This document shows, one piece after another, positions 24,071 through 34,007 of a DNA stretch of 44,493 bases; positions within the stretch are counted from its first letter, which is position 1, and every line of letters begins with the position of its first letter. Under the pieces are notes generated by a model that had not been told where the DNA came from, did no database searches, and saw only the letters and a list, made by a program, of their open reading frames with translations. This DNA is from Micrococcales bacterium (GTDB lineage Bacteria; Actinomycetota; Actinomycetes; Actinomycetales; Cellulomonadaceae): assembly GCA_014763765.1 (NCBI GenBank), contig JACXUT010000005.1, positions 1 to 44,493 of the forward strand, given 5' to 3'. A program made the position numbers and the translations under genes.

Positions 24071-25189
24071 CTAAGCCCGGCGGTCCACCGCGGCGTGCGC
24101 CAGCTCGAGCAGCATCGCCCGGCCGTCGTCGGCCAGGGGCGCGGCGGCCAGCTCGGTGAAGGCCCGGTCGCTCAGCCCGGCGATCAGCTCCTCCACGTCG
24201 GCGACCGCGCCGCTCGCGTCGATGAGGGCGGCCAGCGCGCCGCACGCAGCGTCGTCCAGGTCGCGGTCGCCGAGGCCGGTGCGCAGCGCGTCGACGAGCG
24301 CCACGTCGCCCGACTCCTGCGCGCGGGCCATCGCCCGGGCGACCAGCACCGTGCGCTTGCCCTCCCGCAGGTCGTCGCCGGCGGGCTTGCCCGTGGCGGC
24401 GGGGTCGCCGAACACGCCGAGCAGGTCGTCGCGGAGCTGGAACGCCTCGCCGAGAGGCAGGCCGTAGCGGGCCGTGGCCGCCAGCGCCGCGTCGTCCGCG
24501 CCCGCCAGCACCGCGCCGAGCCGCAGCGGGTGCTCCACGCTGTAGCGGGCCGACTTCGAGACGATCACCTCCCGGGCGCGGGCCTCGTCCTCGACCGGGT
24601 CCTCGCCCCACGGCAGCACCTGCGCCAGCAGGTCGAGGTACTGCCCGACGGTGACCTCCGTGCGCATGCGCTCGAAGACGTCGTGCGCCCCCGTCCGCCG
24701 GTCCGCCGGGCACCGCTCGACGGCCCGGACGAGCTCGCGCTCGCTCGCGACGAGCGCGAGGTCGCCCAGCAGGATCGCGGCGGACTCCCCGAACCGCCCC
24801 GCGTCGCCCGACCACCCCTGCGCGACGTGCCGGGCGGCGAACCGCCGGTGCGCCGACGGCTGGCCGCGGCGGGTGTCGGAGTCGTCCATCACGTCGTCGT
24901 GGAACAGGGCGGCGGCCTGGAACAGCTCGAGCGCGGCACCGACCCGCAGGACGACCTCCGCGTCCGCCGAGCCCGCCTCCCCGCCGTGCGCGCGCCACGA
25001 CCAGTAGCAGAAGGCCGCCCGCAGCCGCTTGCCGCCGGCGAGCATCTGCCCGAGCGCCTCCGCGAGCGGGACGGCGCCGGCGCCGGCGGCCGCCAGCTCG
25101 GGGACGAGCCCCGCGACGTGCTCCGTGAGCAGGGCGTCCACCCGGGGGCGCAGATCCTCGACGTCGACCAGGGCGGTGGTGGGGCTCAC
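24071..25189 (-). CDS. idsA: Polyprenyl (geranylgeranyl-type) diphosphate synthase
   Basis: A trans-prenyltransferase condensing isopentenyl diphosphate with allylic diphosphates. The 372-residue protein has the first Asp-rich motif DDVMD (98-102) and the second region RDDLLGVFGD (D254, D255, D262), with GGKRLR (52-57) binding the substrate diphosphate. Residues A94-L95 before the first motif are small/medium, suggesting a C20-range product, but chain length cannot be fixed from sequence alone. It may feed menaquinone or polyprenyl carriers. The GTG at 25189 has TAGGCT 6 nt upstream. It lies 17 bp downstream of the lipoprotein gene, so both may share a transcript as well. Confidence 0.92.
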   Translation of the reverse strand: MSPTTALVDVEDLRPRVDALLTEHVAGLVPELAAAGAGAVPLAEALGQMLAGGKRLRAAFCYWSWRAHGGEAGSADAEVVLRVGAALELFQAAALFHDDVMDDSDTRRGQPSAHRRFAARHVAQGWSGDAGRFGESAAILLGDLALVASERELVRAVERCPADRRTGAHDVFERMRTEVTVGQYLDLLAQVLPWGEDPVEDEARAREVIVSKSARYSVEHPLRLGAVLAGADDAALAATARYGLPLGEAFQLRDDLLGVFGDPAATGKPAGDDLREGKRTVLVARAMARAQESGDVALVDALRTGLGDRDLDDAACGALAALIDASGAVADVEELIAGLSDRAFTELAAAPLADDGRAMLLELAHAAVDRRA

Positions 25190-25195
25190 GCGGCG

Positions 25196-25201
25196 AGCCT
25201 A
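25196..25201 (-). promoter_or_regulatory. Putative -10 element of the polyprenyl synthetase
   Basis: TAGGCT on the minus strand ends 6 nt before the GTG at 25189. It could give an internal leaderless promoter between this gene and the lipoprotein gene. Confidence 0.45.
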
Positions 25202-25206
25202 GGGCC

Positions 25207-25710
25207 TCAGAGGCGGACGGACCCGCCCAGGGTGAGCGTGCGGACGCCGTCGCGGTCCAGCACGCCGAGCGTCAGGATCTCGTCGGCCTGGTCCCCGCGC
25301 ACGAACGTGGACGAGGCGGCCAGCCCCGAGGTGCCCGGGTCCACGACCGTCTCCGTGAAGCCGGCGGCCGCGAGCTGGTCGCGCACGTCCTGCACCAGTG
25401 CGTCGGTGCCCAGCGGGCTGCGGAGGTTGAGGCTGATCGTCGTGAGGCCCGTCGCCGCGTCCGGCTCGGCGCTCGAGACGAGGATGTCGCTGCCCTCGGG
25501 CGGAGCCACCAGCTCGGACGGGAAGCCGGGCGCCAGCCCTCCGACCTGCGAGCCGGTGGCCGTCGGGCTGGGCAGCAGGGACTCCGTCGGCGCGGGCGCG
25601 GGGTCCGGGCTCACGAGTCTGGTGGGGGCGGGCGCCGGGTCGTCGTCCGCGCAGGCCGCCGTCGACAGGACCGCGAGCACCAGCAGAGCGGTGGCAGGTC
25701 GGACGAGCAC
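25207..25710 (-). CDS. Putative secreted lipoprotein, function unknown
   Basis: The 167-residue product starts with a short basic segment and a hydrophobic stretch ending in STAAC, a lipobox-like site with the cysteine near residue 20. A Pro/Ala/Thr-rich linker follows, then a folded domain of about 100 residues (beta-rich, with DALVQDVRDQLAAAGF) that I do not recognise. Surface attachment by lipid is inferred. The -3 residue of the lipobox is Thr, which is less usual. I chose the GTG at 25710 because it begins the signal peptide and has TACTGT 6 nt upstream. Confidence 0.75.
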   Translation of the reverse strand: MLVRPATALLVLAVLSTAACADDDPAPAPTRLVSPDPAPAPTESLLPSPTATGSQVGGLAPGFPSELVAPPEGSDILVSSAEPDAATGLTTISLNLRSPLGTDALVQDVRDQLAAAGFTETVVDPGTSGLAASSTFVRGDQADEILTLGVLDRDGVRTLTLGGSVRL

Positions 25711-25716
25711 GCGGTC

Positions 25717-25722
25717 ACAGTA
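25717..25722 (-). promoter_or_regulatory. Putative -10 element of the lipoprotein gene
   Basis: TACTGT on the minus strand ends 6 nt before the GTG at 25710, supporting that start as leaderless and excluding the longer upstream reading frame. Confidence 0.5.
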
Positions 25723-25836
25723 GCGCCGCTCCCCGCGTGGGGGCCGAGTCCTCCACAGGGCCGTCGCCGGTGCATCGTCCCCAGCGCGCCCGCGCCGGCG
25801 CGCCGCGACGGGTCGGTGCCGCGGTGGAGTGACGCC

Positions 25837-27375
25837 ATGACCACCACGACCACGACCACGACCACGACCACGGCGCCGAGCGCGGCGGCGAGCGCGACGC
25901 CACCCGCGGCGGACACCCACGGGCGGGGCGCCACCCGGCTCGCGCCTGCGCAGCAGCGTCCCCACCCCACCCCGGAGCTGCTCGGAGCGCTGCCGTACCA
26001 GCTCGGCTTCCGCCCCGAGGAGTGCCTGGTCGCCGTCGGGCTCCGCGGTCCGGGACGCAGCATCGGCCTCGTGGCCCGGATCGACCTGGACGACGTCCTC
26101 AGCCCGGCAGGTCCGGACCTGCTCGACGACGTCGCCGGGCACCTCGCGGCCGACCACGCGGTGGAGGTCGTGGTCGTCGTCTACAGCACCGAGGGCGACC
26201 CGCGCGACCTCCCGCCCGGGTCGGGCGCCGTCGGAGGGGCCGGCACGCAGCGGGCGGCCGAGTCGGCGCGGGCGGCGCTGGAGCACCTCGGTCCGCTCAC
26301 GACCTGGATGGTGGCGCAGGGTCGGTACCTGGGACTGACGTGCCGCGACGCGGCGTGCTGCCCGCCCGGCGGGCGACCGCTCGCGGAGCTGGAGCCGGGC
26401 GGGATCGCCGGCCCGGTGGCCCGCGCCCGGCCGCTGCCCCGGCGTACGGAGCTCGCCGCCGTCCCCGTGGCACCCGCGGGCCGCCGGCGCTCAGCAGCCG
26501 CCGCCAGGTCCCGGTGGACGGACGCCCGGCTGCGTGCGTCCGGCCCGGAGGCGCTGCTCGGCTGGAGGCAGCGCTCGCTCCGGGCCTGGCGCGCCGCCGT
26601 CGCCGACGTGCACCGGTCGCCGGGCGAGGCCGTCGACGTTAGTCCCGCCCAGCTCGGTCGCATCGAGGCCGCGCTCGAGGACACGACCGTGCGGGACGCG
26701 GTTGTGCTCACCCTGATCCGGCCGGAGGCGACCCTCCCGGATGCGATGCTGCGACACCTCCCGCACTCCGACGGCGCGGACGCGGCGGACGGCGGGCCGA
26801 CGCCCGGGGCAGCTGCCGCGACGGTCGGGGATGGCGCGGGCGTGAGGGGCGACGCGTCGACAGCCGCGGGCGGCGCCGGGACCGTCGACGGTGTATCCGG
26901 CGTGGGGGACGGCGCACGGGGGACCCAGGGCGACGCCACGGACGCGCGTCCGGCCGGACGTGGCACGACGGGCGTGCCCGGTGCCGGGGGTGCGGACTCC
27001 GCCGCGGCGTCGGACGCGGACGACGGCGCCCGCGGGCCGGAGGTCGCTCCCGCCGACGCGGCATCCGTGTCCGCGGCCGTGCGGCGCACGCTGGACGTGC
27101 TCCTCGAGCCCGAGCACGCCGAGGAGCCTCGGGAGGACGTCGCGTCGGCAGCGCGCGCGGTGCTCGAGGCCGTCGTGGCGCACGGTCGCACGGGCCGGCA
27201 GGCACCCGCGTGCACGCTGCTGGCGCTGCTCGCCTGGTGGGCGGGGGACGCGATCCGGGCGCGGCTGCTGGTCGACCGGGCGCTCGCGGAGGACCCGTCC
27301 CACCGGCTGGCCGAGCTCCTGGACCGGGCGCTCGGTGTCGGGCTGGCTCCGGGGTGGCTGCGTCGTCGCTGCTGA
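25837..27375 (+). CDS. DUF4192-family protein with poly-threonine start
   Basis: The 512-residue protein matches the actinobacterial DUF4192 pattern: LLGALPYQLGFRPEECLVAVGL near residue 50, a VVVVVYS strand and a C-terminal helical, TPR-like segment (LALLAWWAGD, ARLLVDRALAEDPSHRLAELL). Its function is unknown. Two low-complexity parts stand out: eleven threonines directly after the initiator Met, encoded by an ACCACG hexanucleotide repeat, and a Gly/Ala/Asp-rich insertion at about 310-400. The ATG at 25837 has a GGTGGAG ribosome site. It diverges from the lipoprotein gene across 126 bp. Confidence 0.85.
   Translation: MTTTTTTTTTTTAPSAAASATPPAADTHGRGATRLAPAQQRPHPTPELLGALPYQLGFRPEECLVAVGLRGPGRSIGLVARIDLDDVLSPAGPDLLDDVAGHLAADHAVEVVVVVYSTEGDPRDLPPGSGAVGGAGTQRAAESARAALEHLGPLTTWMVAQGRYLGLTCRDAACCPPGGRPLAELEPGGIAGPVARARPLPRRTELAAVPVAPAGRRRSAAAARSRWTDARLRASGPEALLGWRQRSLRAWRAAVADVHRSPGEAVDVSPAQLGRIEAALEDTTVRDAVVLTLIRPEATLPDAMLRHLPHSDGADAADGGPTPGAAAATVGDGAGVRGDASTAAGGAGTVDGVSGVGDGARGTQGDATDARPAGRGTTGVPGAGGADSAAASDADDGARGPEVAPADAASVSAAVRRTLDVLLEPEHAEEPREDVASAARAVLEAVVAHGRTGRQAPACTLLALLAWWAGDAIRARLLVDRALAEDPSHRLAELLDRALGVGLAPGWLRRRC
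25840..25872 (+). repeat. ACCACG hexanucleotide repeat after the DUF4192 start codon
   Basis: About five ACCACG units follow directly after the ATG and encode the poly-threonine run. The unit is two codons, so copy changes keep the frame but could change translation efficiency at the 5' end. Confidence 0.85.
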
Positions 27376-27413
27376 GCGGCCCGGCGCTGTCGTGCGGGTG
27401 CGGCGCGTTCCGG

Positions 27414-27419
27414 TACCGT
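27414..27419 (+). promoter_or_regulatory. Candidate -10 element of the universal stress protein gene
   Basis: TACCGT lies about 83 nt before the ATG at 27503 and is followed by the short palindrome GGACCACGGTCC-like sequence (27421-27432). It would give a leadered transcript, matching the presence of a real ribosome site. Confidence 0.35.
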
Positions 27420-27502
27420 CGGACCACGGTCCGCAGCCGCACCCGAGCGATGTCCTCGCGTTGCCGGCGACGGACGCCGAGCAACACGTGCGAGGAGCAC
27501 CC

Positions 27503-27901
27503 ATGAGCATCGTGGTCGGGTACCTGGCGACGGTCGAGGGGCGTGCCGCCCTGGCCGCCGCGACGGGCGAGGCCGTGCGCCGGTCGGAGCCGCTCGTCGT
27601 GGTCGTCAGCGAGCGGGGGGACGAGAGCGACGAGCAGCGCTCCGAGCTGTCCGCCTCGCTCGACGACGTGCGCAGCTCGCTGGAGTCGCGGGGCATCCCG
27701 CACGACATCCGCGTGATCGCCGGCGGTCGCGACGTCGCCGAGGACCTCATCGGCACCGCCGAGGAGACCGGCGCCACGCTCATCGTCATCGGGCTGCGCC
27801 GTCGCAGCCCGGTGGGCAAGCTCATCCTCGGCGCCAACGCCCAGCGGATCCTGCTCGACTCGCCGTGCCCCGTCCTCGCGGTGAAGCCCGACCCGAGCTG
27901 A
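27503..27901 (+). CDS. Universal stress protein (UspA family)
   Basis: A single UspA domain of 132 residues. The N-terminal strand MSIVVGYL, the middle VIAGGRDVAEDLI and the C-terminal VIGLRRRSPVGKLILGANAQRIL followed by PVLAV fit the family. The ATP-binding loop is close to G-x2-G-x9-G(S/T), but the last position reads GA, so nucleotide binding is uncertain. The ATG at 27503 has a strong CGAGGAG ribosome site. No partner gene is evident; the primary sigma factor is next, across a long gap. Confidence 0.88.
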   Translation: MSIVVGYLATVEGRAALAAATGEAVRRSEPLVVVVSERGDESDEQRSELSASLDDVRSSLESRGIPHDIRVIAGGRDVAEDLIGTAEETGATLIVIGLRRRSPVGKLILGANAQRILLDSPCPVLAVKPDPS

Positions 27902-27949
27902 CCATCGCGCGACCCCGGCACGCCCGCCGCGACGCGGGAGATCGCGCCG

Positions 27950-27965
27950 CCGGACGCGGGTCCGG
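27950..27965 (+). terminator. Weak hairpin after the universal stress protein gene
   Basis: CCGGAC-GCGG-GTCCGG is a perfect 6-bp stem with a 4-nt loop about 50 nt after the stop. There is no T-tract. Confidence 0.35.
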
Positions 27966-28115
27966 GGACGCCGGTGCCGCCGGGGGCGAGGGTGCGCCTC
28001 AGCGGTGCTCCGCTGCCGCACTTCGGCGGCGCCCACGCCCGCGCCGGGCTCGGGCGTGGGTGAGCCCTGCGTGGACGCCGGGCTCTCGCTGGTGCGTGTG
28101 CGGCGTGGTGCCGTC

Positions 28116-28142
28116 GCGTGTGCGTGTGCGTGTGCGTGTGCG
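28116..28142. repeat. Alternating purine-pyrimidine GTGTGC tract
   Basis: About four GTGTGC-type units form an uninterrupted alternating purine-pyrimidine run. Such sequences can adopt Z-DNA under negative supercoiling. The gene for a topoisomerase subunit (parE) lies further downstream. Confidence 0.8.
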
Positions 28143-28163
28143 GCGTGGCCGTCGAGTCGTCGC

Positions 28164-28287
28164 GTGTGCGCGTCCCGCGTGGCCCGCTTGGCTCTCGTGT
28201 GTGCGCGTCCCGCGTGGCCCGCTTGGCTCTCGTGTGTGCGCGTCCCGCGTGGCCCGCTTGGCTCTCGTGTGTGCGCGTCCCGCGTGG
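28164..28287. repeat. 35-bp perfect tandem repeat upstream of sigA
   Basis: Three identical 35-bp units (28171-28205, 28206-28240, 28241-28275) start CGTCCCGCGTGG and end TGTGTGCG, followed by a 12-bp partial copy. The preceding GTGTGCG matches the end of the unit. The period is not a multiple of three and there are no spacers, so this is a minisatellite and not coding or CRISPR. It ends about 200 bp before the sigA -10. Confidence 0.95.
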
Positions 28288-28491
28288 TCGGGGAGCCCCT
28301 GCGGGTGCGTGTCCCGTGGTCCGTCGGCGGCCCTCGCGAGGCGATCCCGGGCCCCCGTGGTGACACGCCCGGGACGGGCCTGCGGGAATCCTCCGGGCGA
28401 CCCGCGCGTTGAGCACTCACGACAGGGTCACCTGCCGCGCCGGCCAGGGTCTCGCCACCCCTGGGCGATGCTCCGCCGTGGGTGCGGCCGG

Positions 28492-28497
28492 TACAAT
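28492..28497 (+). promoter_or_regulatory. sigA promoter -10 element
   Basis: TACAAT, unusually AT-rich for this window, lies 53 nt before the sigA GTG and resembles a vegetative -10. No clear TTGACA-like -35 is present at the right distance. A weak ACCCG/CGGGT hairpin follows in the leader. Confidence 0.5.
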
Positions 28498-28550
28498 ATC
28501 GAGGTACCCGATGCGCCGAACCGGGTCCCTTTGCTGCCGAAAGGTCATTC

Positions 28551-30104
28551 GTGACGCCCCAGACTTCCACCCCCACCCTTCCGCGCGAGTTCGAGCACCC
28601 CGCCCTGCAGGACCTCGTCCGCCGCGGGCGCACCAGCGGGAGCGTCGACGCCGCCGCGCTGCGCTCGGCCTGCGAGGCCGCGCAGGTGGAGGACGCCAAG
28701 CGGCTGAAGGCCGTCGTGCGCGGTCTGGCCAACGCCGGGATCTCGGTCTCCGAGCCCACCGCGGCCACCTCGCGCGTCGCGGCCGCCACCACCGCGAAGG
28801 CCCGGCCGTCCACCAAGGCCGTCGTGTCGGAGGACGGCGACGACGCCAAGCCGGCGCCCCGCAAGCGTGCCGCGGCCAAGCCCGCGGCGAAGAAGACCAC
28901 CACCGGCAAGGCCGCGACCGCGAAGCCCGTCAAGGCCGCCGGCAAGTCCGAGGACGACATCGAGGACGAGGACGTCGAGCCGGACGAGGTCGAGATCGAG
29001 GACGTCGAGATCGACCCGGCGGACGCCGCCACGGACGGTGACGACGAGTCCACCGAGGACGGCGACACCGAGACGCCCGCGACGCCCGCCGCCGCGACCC
29101 CCAAGGCGGACGAGGAGACCGAGGACGTCGGCTTCGTCGTCTCCGACCGCGACGAGGACGACGCGCCCGCGCAGCAGGTCGTGACCGCCGGTGCGACCGC
29201 CGACCCGGTCAAGGACTACCTCAAGCAGATCGGCAAGGTCGCGCTGCTGAACGCCGAGCAGGAGGTCGAGCTCGCCAAGCGCATCGAGGCCGGCCTGTTC
29301 GCCGAGGAGCGCCTCGCCGCTGTCGGCGACGACCTGGAGCCGAAGGCCCGCCGCGAGCTGCAGTGGATCGCGCAGGACGGCCGACGGGCCAAGAACCACC
29401 TGCTCGAGGCGAACCTCCGCCTCGTCGTCTCGCTGGCCAAGCGCTACACCGGCCGCGGCATGCTGTTCCTGGACCTGATCCAGGAGGGCAACCTCGGTCT
29501 GATCCGCGCGGTCGAGAAGTTCGACTACACCAAGGGCTACAAGTTCTCGACGTACGCCACGTGGTGGATCCGCCAGGCGATCACCCGCGCGATGGCCGAC
29601 CAGGCGCGCACCATCCGCATCCCGGTGCACATGGTCGAGGTCATCAACAAGCTCGCCCGCGTCCAGCGGCAGATGCTCCAGGACCTCGGCCGGGAGCCGA
29701 CGCCCGAGGAGCTCGCCAAGGAGCTCGACATGACCCCCGAGAAGGTCGTCGAGGTCCAGAAGTACGGACGCGAGCCCATCTCGCTGCACACCCCGCTCGG
29801 CGAGGACGGCGACAGCGAGTTCGGTGACCTCATCGAGGACTCCGAGGCCGTGGTGCCCGCCGACGCGGTGAGCTTCACGCTGCTGCAGGAGCAGCTGCAC
29901 CAGGTCCTCGACACGCTGTCCGAGCGGGAGGCCGGCGTCGTGTCGATGCGCTTCGGCCTGACCGACGGCCAGCCGAAGACCCTCGACGAGATCGGCAAGG
30001 TCTACGGCGTGACCCGCGAGCGGATCCGTCAGATCGAGTCCAAGACCATGTCGAAGCTGCGGCACCCCAGCCGCTCGCAGGTGCTGCGCGACTACCTCGA
30101 CTGA
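28551..30104 (+). CDS. sigA: Primary RNA polymerase sigma factor (SigA/HrdB type)
   Basis: This 517-residue sigma-70 directs housekeeping transcription. After an N-terminal part with Lys/Ala blocks (about 98-130) and a strongly acidic block (about 133-205) come region 1.2 (218-250), region 2 (283-355, with [23 protein letters not shown] and [10 protein letters not shown] parts for -10 binding), region 3 (about 360-435) and region 4 (about 449-510, with the helix-turn-helix [10 protein letters not shown]). No large non-conserved insertion is seen between 1.2 and 2. The GTG at 28551 follows a GAAAGG ribosome site. Gene order sigA-small zinc protein-parE resembles Streptomyces hrdB. Confidence 0.96.
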   Translation: MTPQTSTPTLPREFEHPALQDLVRRGRTSGSVDAAALRSACEAAQVEDAKRLKAVVRGLANAGISVSEPTAATSRVAAATTAKARPSTKAVVSEDGDDAKPAPRKRAAAKPAAKKTTTGKAATAKPVKAAGKSEDDIEDEDVEPDEVEIEDVEIDPADAATDGDDESTEDGDTETPATPAAATPKADEETEDVGFVVSDRDEDDAPAQQVVTAGATADPVKDYLKQIGKVALLNAEQEVELAKRIEAGLFAEERLAAVGDDLEPKARRELQWIAQDGRRAKNHLLEANLRLVVSLAKRYTGRGMLFLDLIQEGNLGLIRAVEKFDYTKGYKFSTYATWWIRQAITRAMADQARTIRIPVHMVEVINKLARVQRQMLQDLGREPTPEELAKELDMTPEKVVEVQKYGREPISLHTPLGEDGDSEFGDLIEDSEAVVPADAVSFTLLQEQLHQVLDTLSEREAGVVSMRFGLTDGQPKTLDEIGKVYGVTRERIRQIESKTMSKLRHPSRSQVLRDYLD

Positions 30105-30122
30105 GCCCCCCGGGGCAGCAGG

Positions 30123-30160
30123 ACGGCCCCTCCTCGACCACGCGGTCGGGGAGGGGCCGT
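30123..30160. terminator. sigA terminator hairpin 1
   Basis: ACGGCCCCTCC and GGAGGGGCCGT form a stem of about 11 bp, extended inward by CGACC/GGTCG, starting 19 bp after the sigA stop. A short TTCGTGT follows. It is a good intrinsic terminator for this GC-rich genome. Confidence 0.75.
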
Positions 30161-30197
30161 TCGTGTGCCGGGCTCCTCGCCGGGCCTGCGGACGCGA

Positions 30198-30233
30198 ACG
30201 GGCCCGCCCGGCTTCTCGGCCGGGCGGGCCCGT
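30198..30233. terminator. Perfect 15-bp hairpin, terminator 2 (bidirectional)
   Basis: ACGGGCCCGCCCGGC (30198-30212) pairs perfectly with GCCGGGCGGGCCCGT (30219-30233) around a TTCTCG loop. It lies between sigA and the convergent small gene and can serve both strands. It is one of the strongest hairpins in the window. Confidence 0.8.
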
Positions 30234-30292
30234 CGTGGTGGTGCGGTGGCGGCGTCGCGCGGTCCCGGCGCGCCGCGGGGGTCGTGGTGCGG

Positions 30293-30517
30293 TCAGCGCG
30301 CCCCGGCGCCGGCGCCGTGCTCGGCGAGGAGCTTGTCGGTCTCGTCCTGGACGTGCGTCGCGAGCTGCGAGTACTTCGGCGCGTGCTCGCGCGCGTGGTG
30401 CGCGCAGAACAGCAGCTCGCCCACGGGCAGCAGCACGCGGACGTAGGCCTGAGCGCCGCAGCGGTCGCAGCGGTCGGCTGCAGTCAGCGGAGTCGTGGTC
30501 TCAAGAGTCCCAGTCAC
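30293..30517 (-). CDS. Small zinc-ribbon-like protein (DUF7455 type)
   Basis: A 74-residue protein with CDRCG near the N-terminus, then FCAHH (a Cys-His pair) about 20 residues later, giving a likely four-ligand zinc site, followed by a helical charged tail. Relatives occur between the primary sigma factor and parE genes in actinobacteria. The function is unknown. I chose GTG 30517 because homologues as I remember them begin a few residues before LTAADRCDRCG; a TTG at 30529 would add four residues. The neighbouring parE diverges from it. Confidence 0.8.
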   Translation of the reverse strand: MTGTLETTTPLTAADRCDRCGAQAYVRVLLPVGELLFCAHHAREHAPKYSQLATHVQDETDKLLAEHGAGAGAR

Positions 30518-30672
30518 GTTGTCATACAACCATCCCGGCCCGGGATCCTTCCCGTCGGGAGCGGGTGGTTCGCTGCGGGCGAAGCAGAAGTCACCCGGTG
30601 CTCACACAGCCGCAACATGACCGGCACACTCCCGGCGCGGCATGGCTCCGCGGGAGTGCCCGGTGGAGCGAT

Positions 30673-30678
30673 TAGGCT
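30673..30678 (+). promoter_or_regulatory. Putative -10 element of parE
   Basis: TAGGCT ends 8 nt before the GTG at 30687 and there is no ribosome site, so leaderless initiation is likely. It decides this GTG over the upstream in-frame start near 30642. Confidence 0.5.
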
Positions 30679-30686
30679 CGGGCACC

Positions 30687-32834
<2,148 letters not shown>

Positions 32835-32897
32835 CCGCGCGCGGGGGCACGCGCTATCTCGCATGACATCGACGGCGCCGTCAGGCACCGTGGACGC

Positions 32898-33950
32898 ATG
32901 ACGACGACGCGACCGACGACCGAGCACGCCCTGGCACCCATCGCGGAGCGCGCCGCAGCGCCCGCGGTGCTGCCGGAGCCCGACCCGGCCGCCACGGGGC
33001 TGACCTGGCGGGCGCTGCGCCGGGACGACGTGCCCGCCCTCTTCGCCCTGGTCGCGCGGACGGAGGAGGCCGACGAGGCGCCGGCGCGCACCGCCGAGGC
33101 CGAGGTCGACGAGTGGTTCGACGGGGACTGGAAGGACGTCGCGGCCGACACCCGCGTCGGCCTGGACGCCGACGGCGAGCCGCGCGCGTGGATGGTCGTG
33201 GAGTCCCACCCCGGTGACCTGCGCGTGGTCCGCGCGCACCTGTCCGGCGGCGTGGACCCGTCGCACCGCGGACGGGGCGTCGGCCGGGCGCTCGTCGCCT
33301 GGGGCACGGGCCGGGCGCGGCAGCTGCTCGCGGCGTCCGGCAAGGAGGTGCCGGGCCGGATCGGCGCCTACGTCGAGGACCACCGCGCCGACGCGCTGGG
33401 GCTGTACGCCGCGGCGGGCTTCACGCCGGTGCGGTACTACGCCGAGATGCGCCGCGACCTGGCGGCTCCGCTGCCGGAGGTGCGCCGCACGGAGGGCGTC
33501 CGCGTCGTCCCGTGGACCCCGGAGCTCGACGAGGCGGTGCGGCTCGCCCACAACGAGGCGTTCGCGGACCACTGGGGCAGCGAGCCGCGCACCCCGGAGG
33601 CGTGGCAGCACGGCCGCTCGATGTTCGCGCCCGCCTGGAGCCGGGTGGCCGTGGACGAGGCCACCGGCGAGGTCGCCGGCTACGCGCTCTCGGGCCGGTA
33701 CGAGCAGGACTGGCCGGTCGCCGGCTACACCTCCGGCTACACGGAGCTGCTCGGGGTGCGGCGCGCGTGGCGCGGTCGCGGGCTGGCGGTCGCGCTGCTC
33801 ACCGCCGTGATGGAGGCGTACCGGGAGGACGGCATCCAGTACGCCGAGCTCGACGTCGACACCGCGAACCCGTCGGGGGCGCACGGGCTGTACGCCGACC
33901 TCGGGTACGAGGTCACGCACGGCTCGCGTCTCCTGACGATCGAGCTGTAG
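32898..33950 (+). CDS. Two-domain GNAT acetyltransferase
   Basis: The 350-residue protein contains two tandem GNAT folds. Each has a CoA-loop motif: HRGRGVGRAL in the first half and WRGRGLAVAL in the second. Tandem GNATs in actinobacteria include MshD-like enzymes, but I see no basis for assigning mycothiol synthesis, so the substrate is unknown. The ATG at 32898 has no strong ribosome site; CACCGT lies 6 nt upstream as a possible weak -10. The gene sits 63 bp after parE on the same strand and may be read from it. A MarR gene follows. Confidence 0.85.
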   Translation: MTTTRPTTEHALAPIAERAAAPAVLPEPDPAATGLTWRALRRDDVPALFALVARTEEADEAPARTAEAEVDEWFDGDWKDVAADTRVGLDADGEPRAWMVVESHPGDLRVVRAHLSGGVDPSHRGRGVGRALVAWGTGRARQLLAASGKEVPGRIGAYVEDHRADALGLYAAAGFTPVRYYAEMRRDLAAPLPEVRRTEGVRVVPWTPELDEAVRLAHNEAFADHWGSEPRTPEAWQHGRSMFAPAWSRVAVDEATGEVAGYALSGRYEQDWPVAGYTSGYTELLGVRRAWRGRGLAVALLTAVMEAYREDGIQYAELDVDTANPSGAHGLYADLGYEVTHGSRLLTIEL

Positions 33951-33994
33951 CGGGCGGCCGGTGGTTTCCGGCCCCGCGCGGGGTCCGGTGGTTC

Positions 33995-34000
33995 TACGCT
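33995..34000 (+). promoter_or_regulatory. Putative -10 element of the MarR gene
   Basis: TACGCT ends exactly 7 nt before the ATG at 34008, with no Shine-Dalgarno. It is consistent with a leaderless transcript. Confidence 0.5.
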
Positions 34001-34007
34001 GAGCCGC

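Larger units (their letters stand above)
27966..28491. other. Gene-free interval upstream of sigA
   Basis: I see no gene in this half-kilobase. Open frames cross it on both strands, but they translate simple repeats and match no family. It holds degenerate GTGCG-rich sequence (from about 28081), an alternating GT/GC tract (28116-28142), three perfect 35-bp tandem repeats (28171-28275) and a C/G-rich approach to the sigA promoter. Confidence 0.6.

Noticed and set aside
28164..28287. CRISPR-like array of 35-bp repeats
   Set aside because: The repeats are contiguous with no variable spacers, and no cas genes are near. It is a minisatellite.
27865..28554. Possible gene in the gap before sigA
   Set aside because: Open frames on both strands only translate the GT-rich and 35-bp repeats (period not a multiple of three), lack ribosome sites and overlap uspA or the sigA promoter.
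30642..30686. Upstream in-frame start for parE adding 15 residues
   Set aside because: The extension contains the TAGGCT -10 box and does not resemble ParE N-termini. GTG 30687 is preferred.
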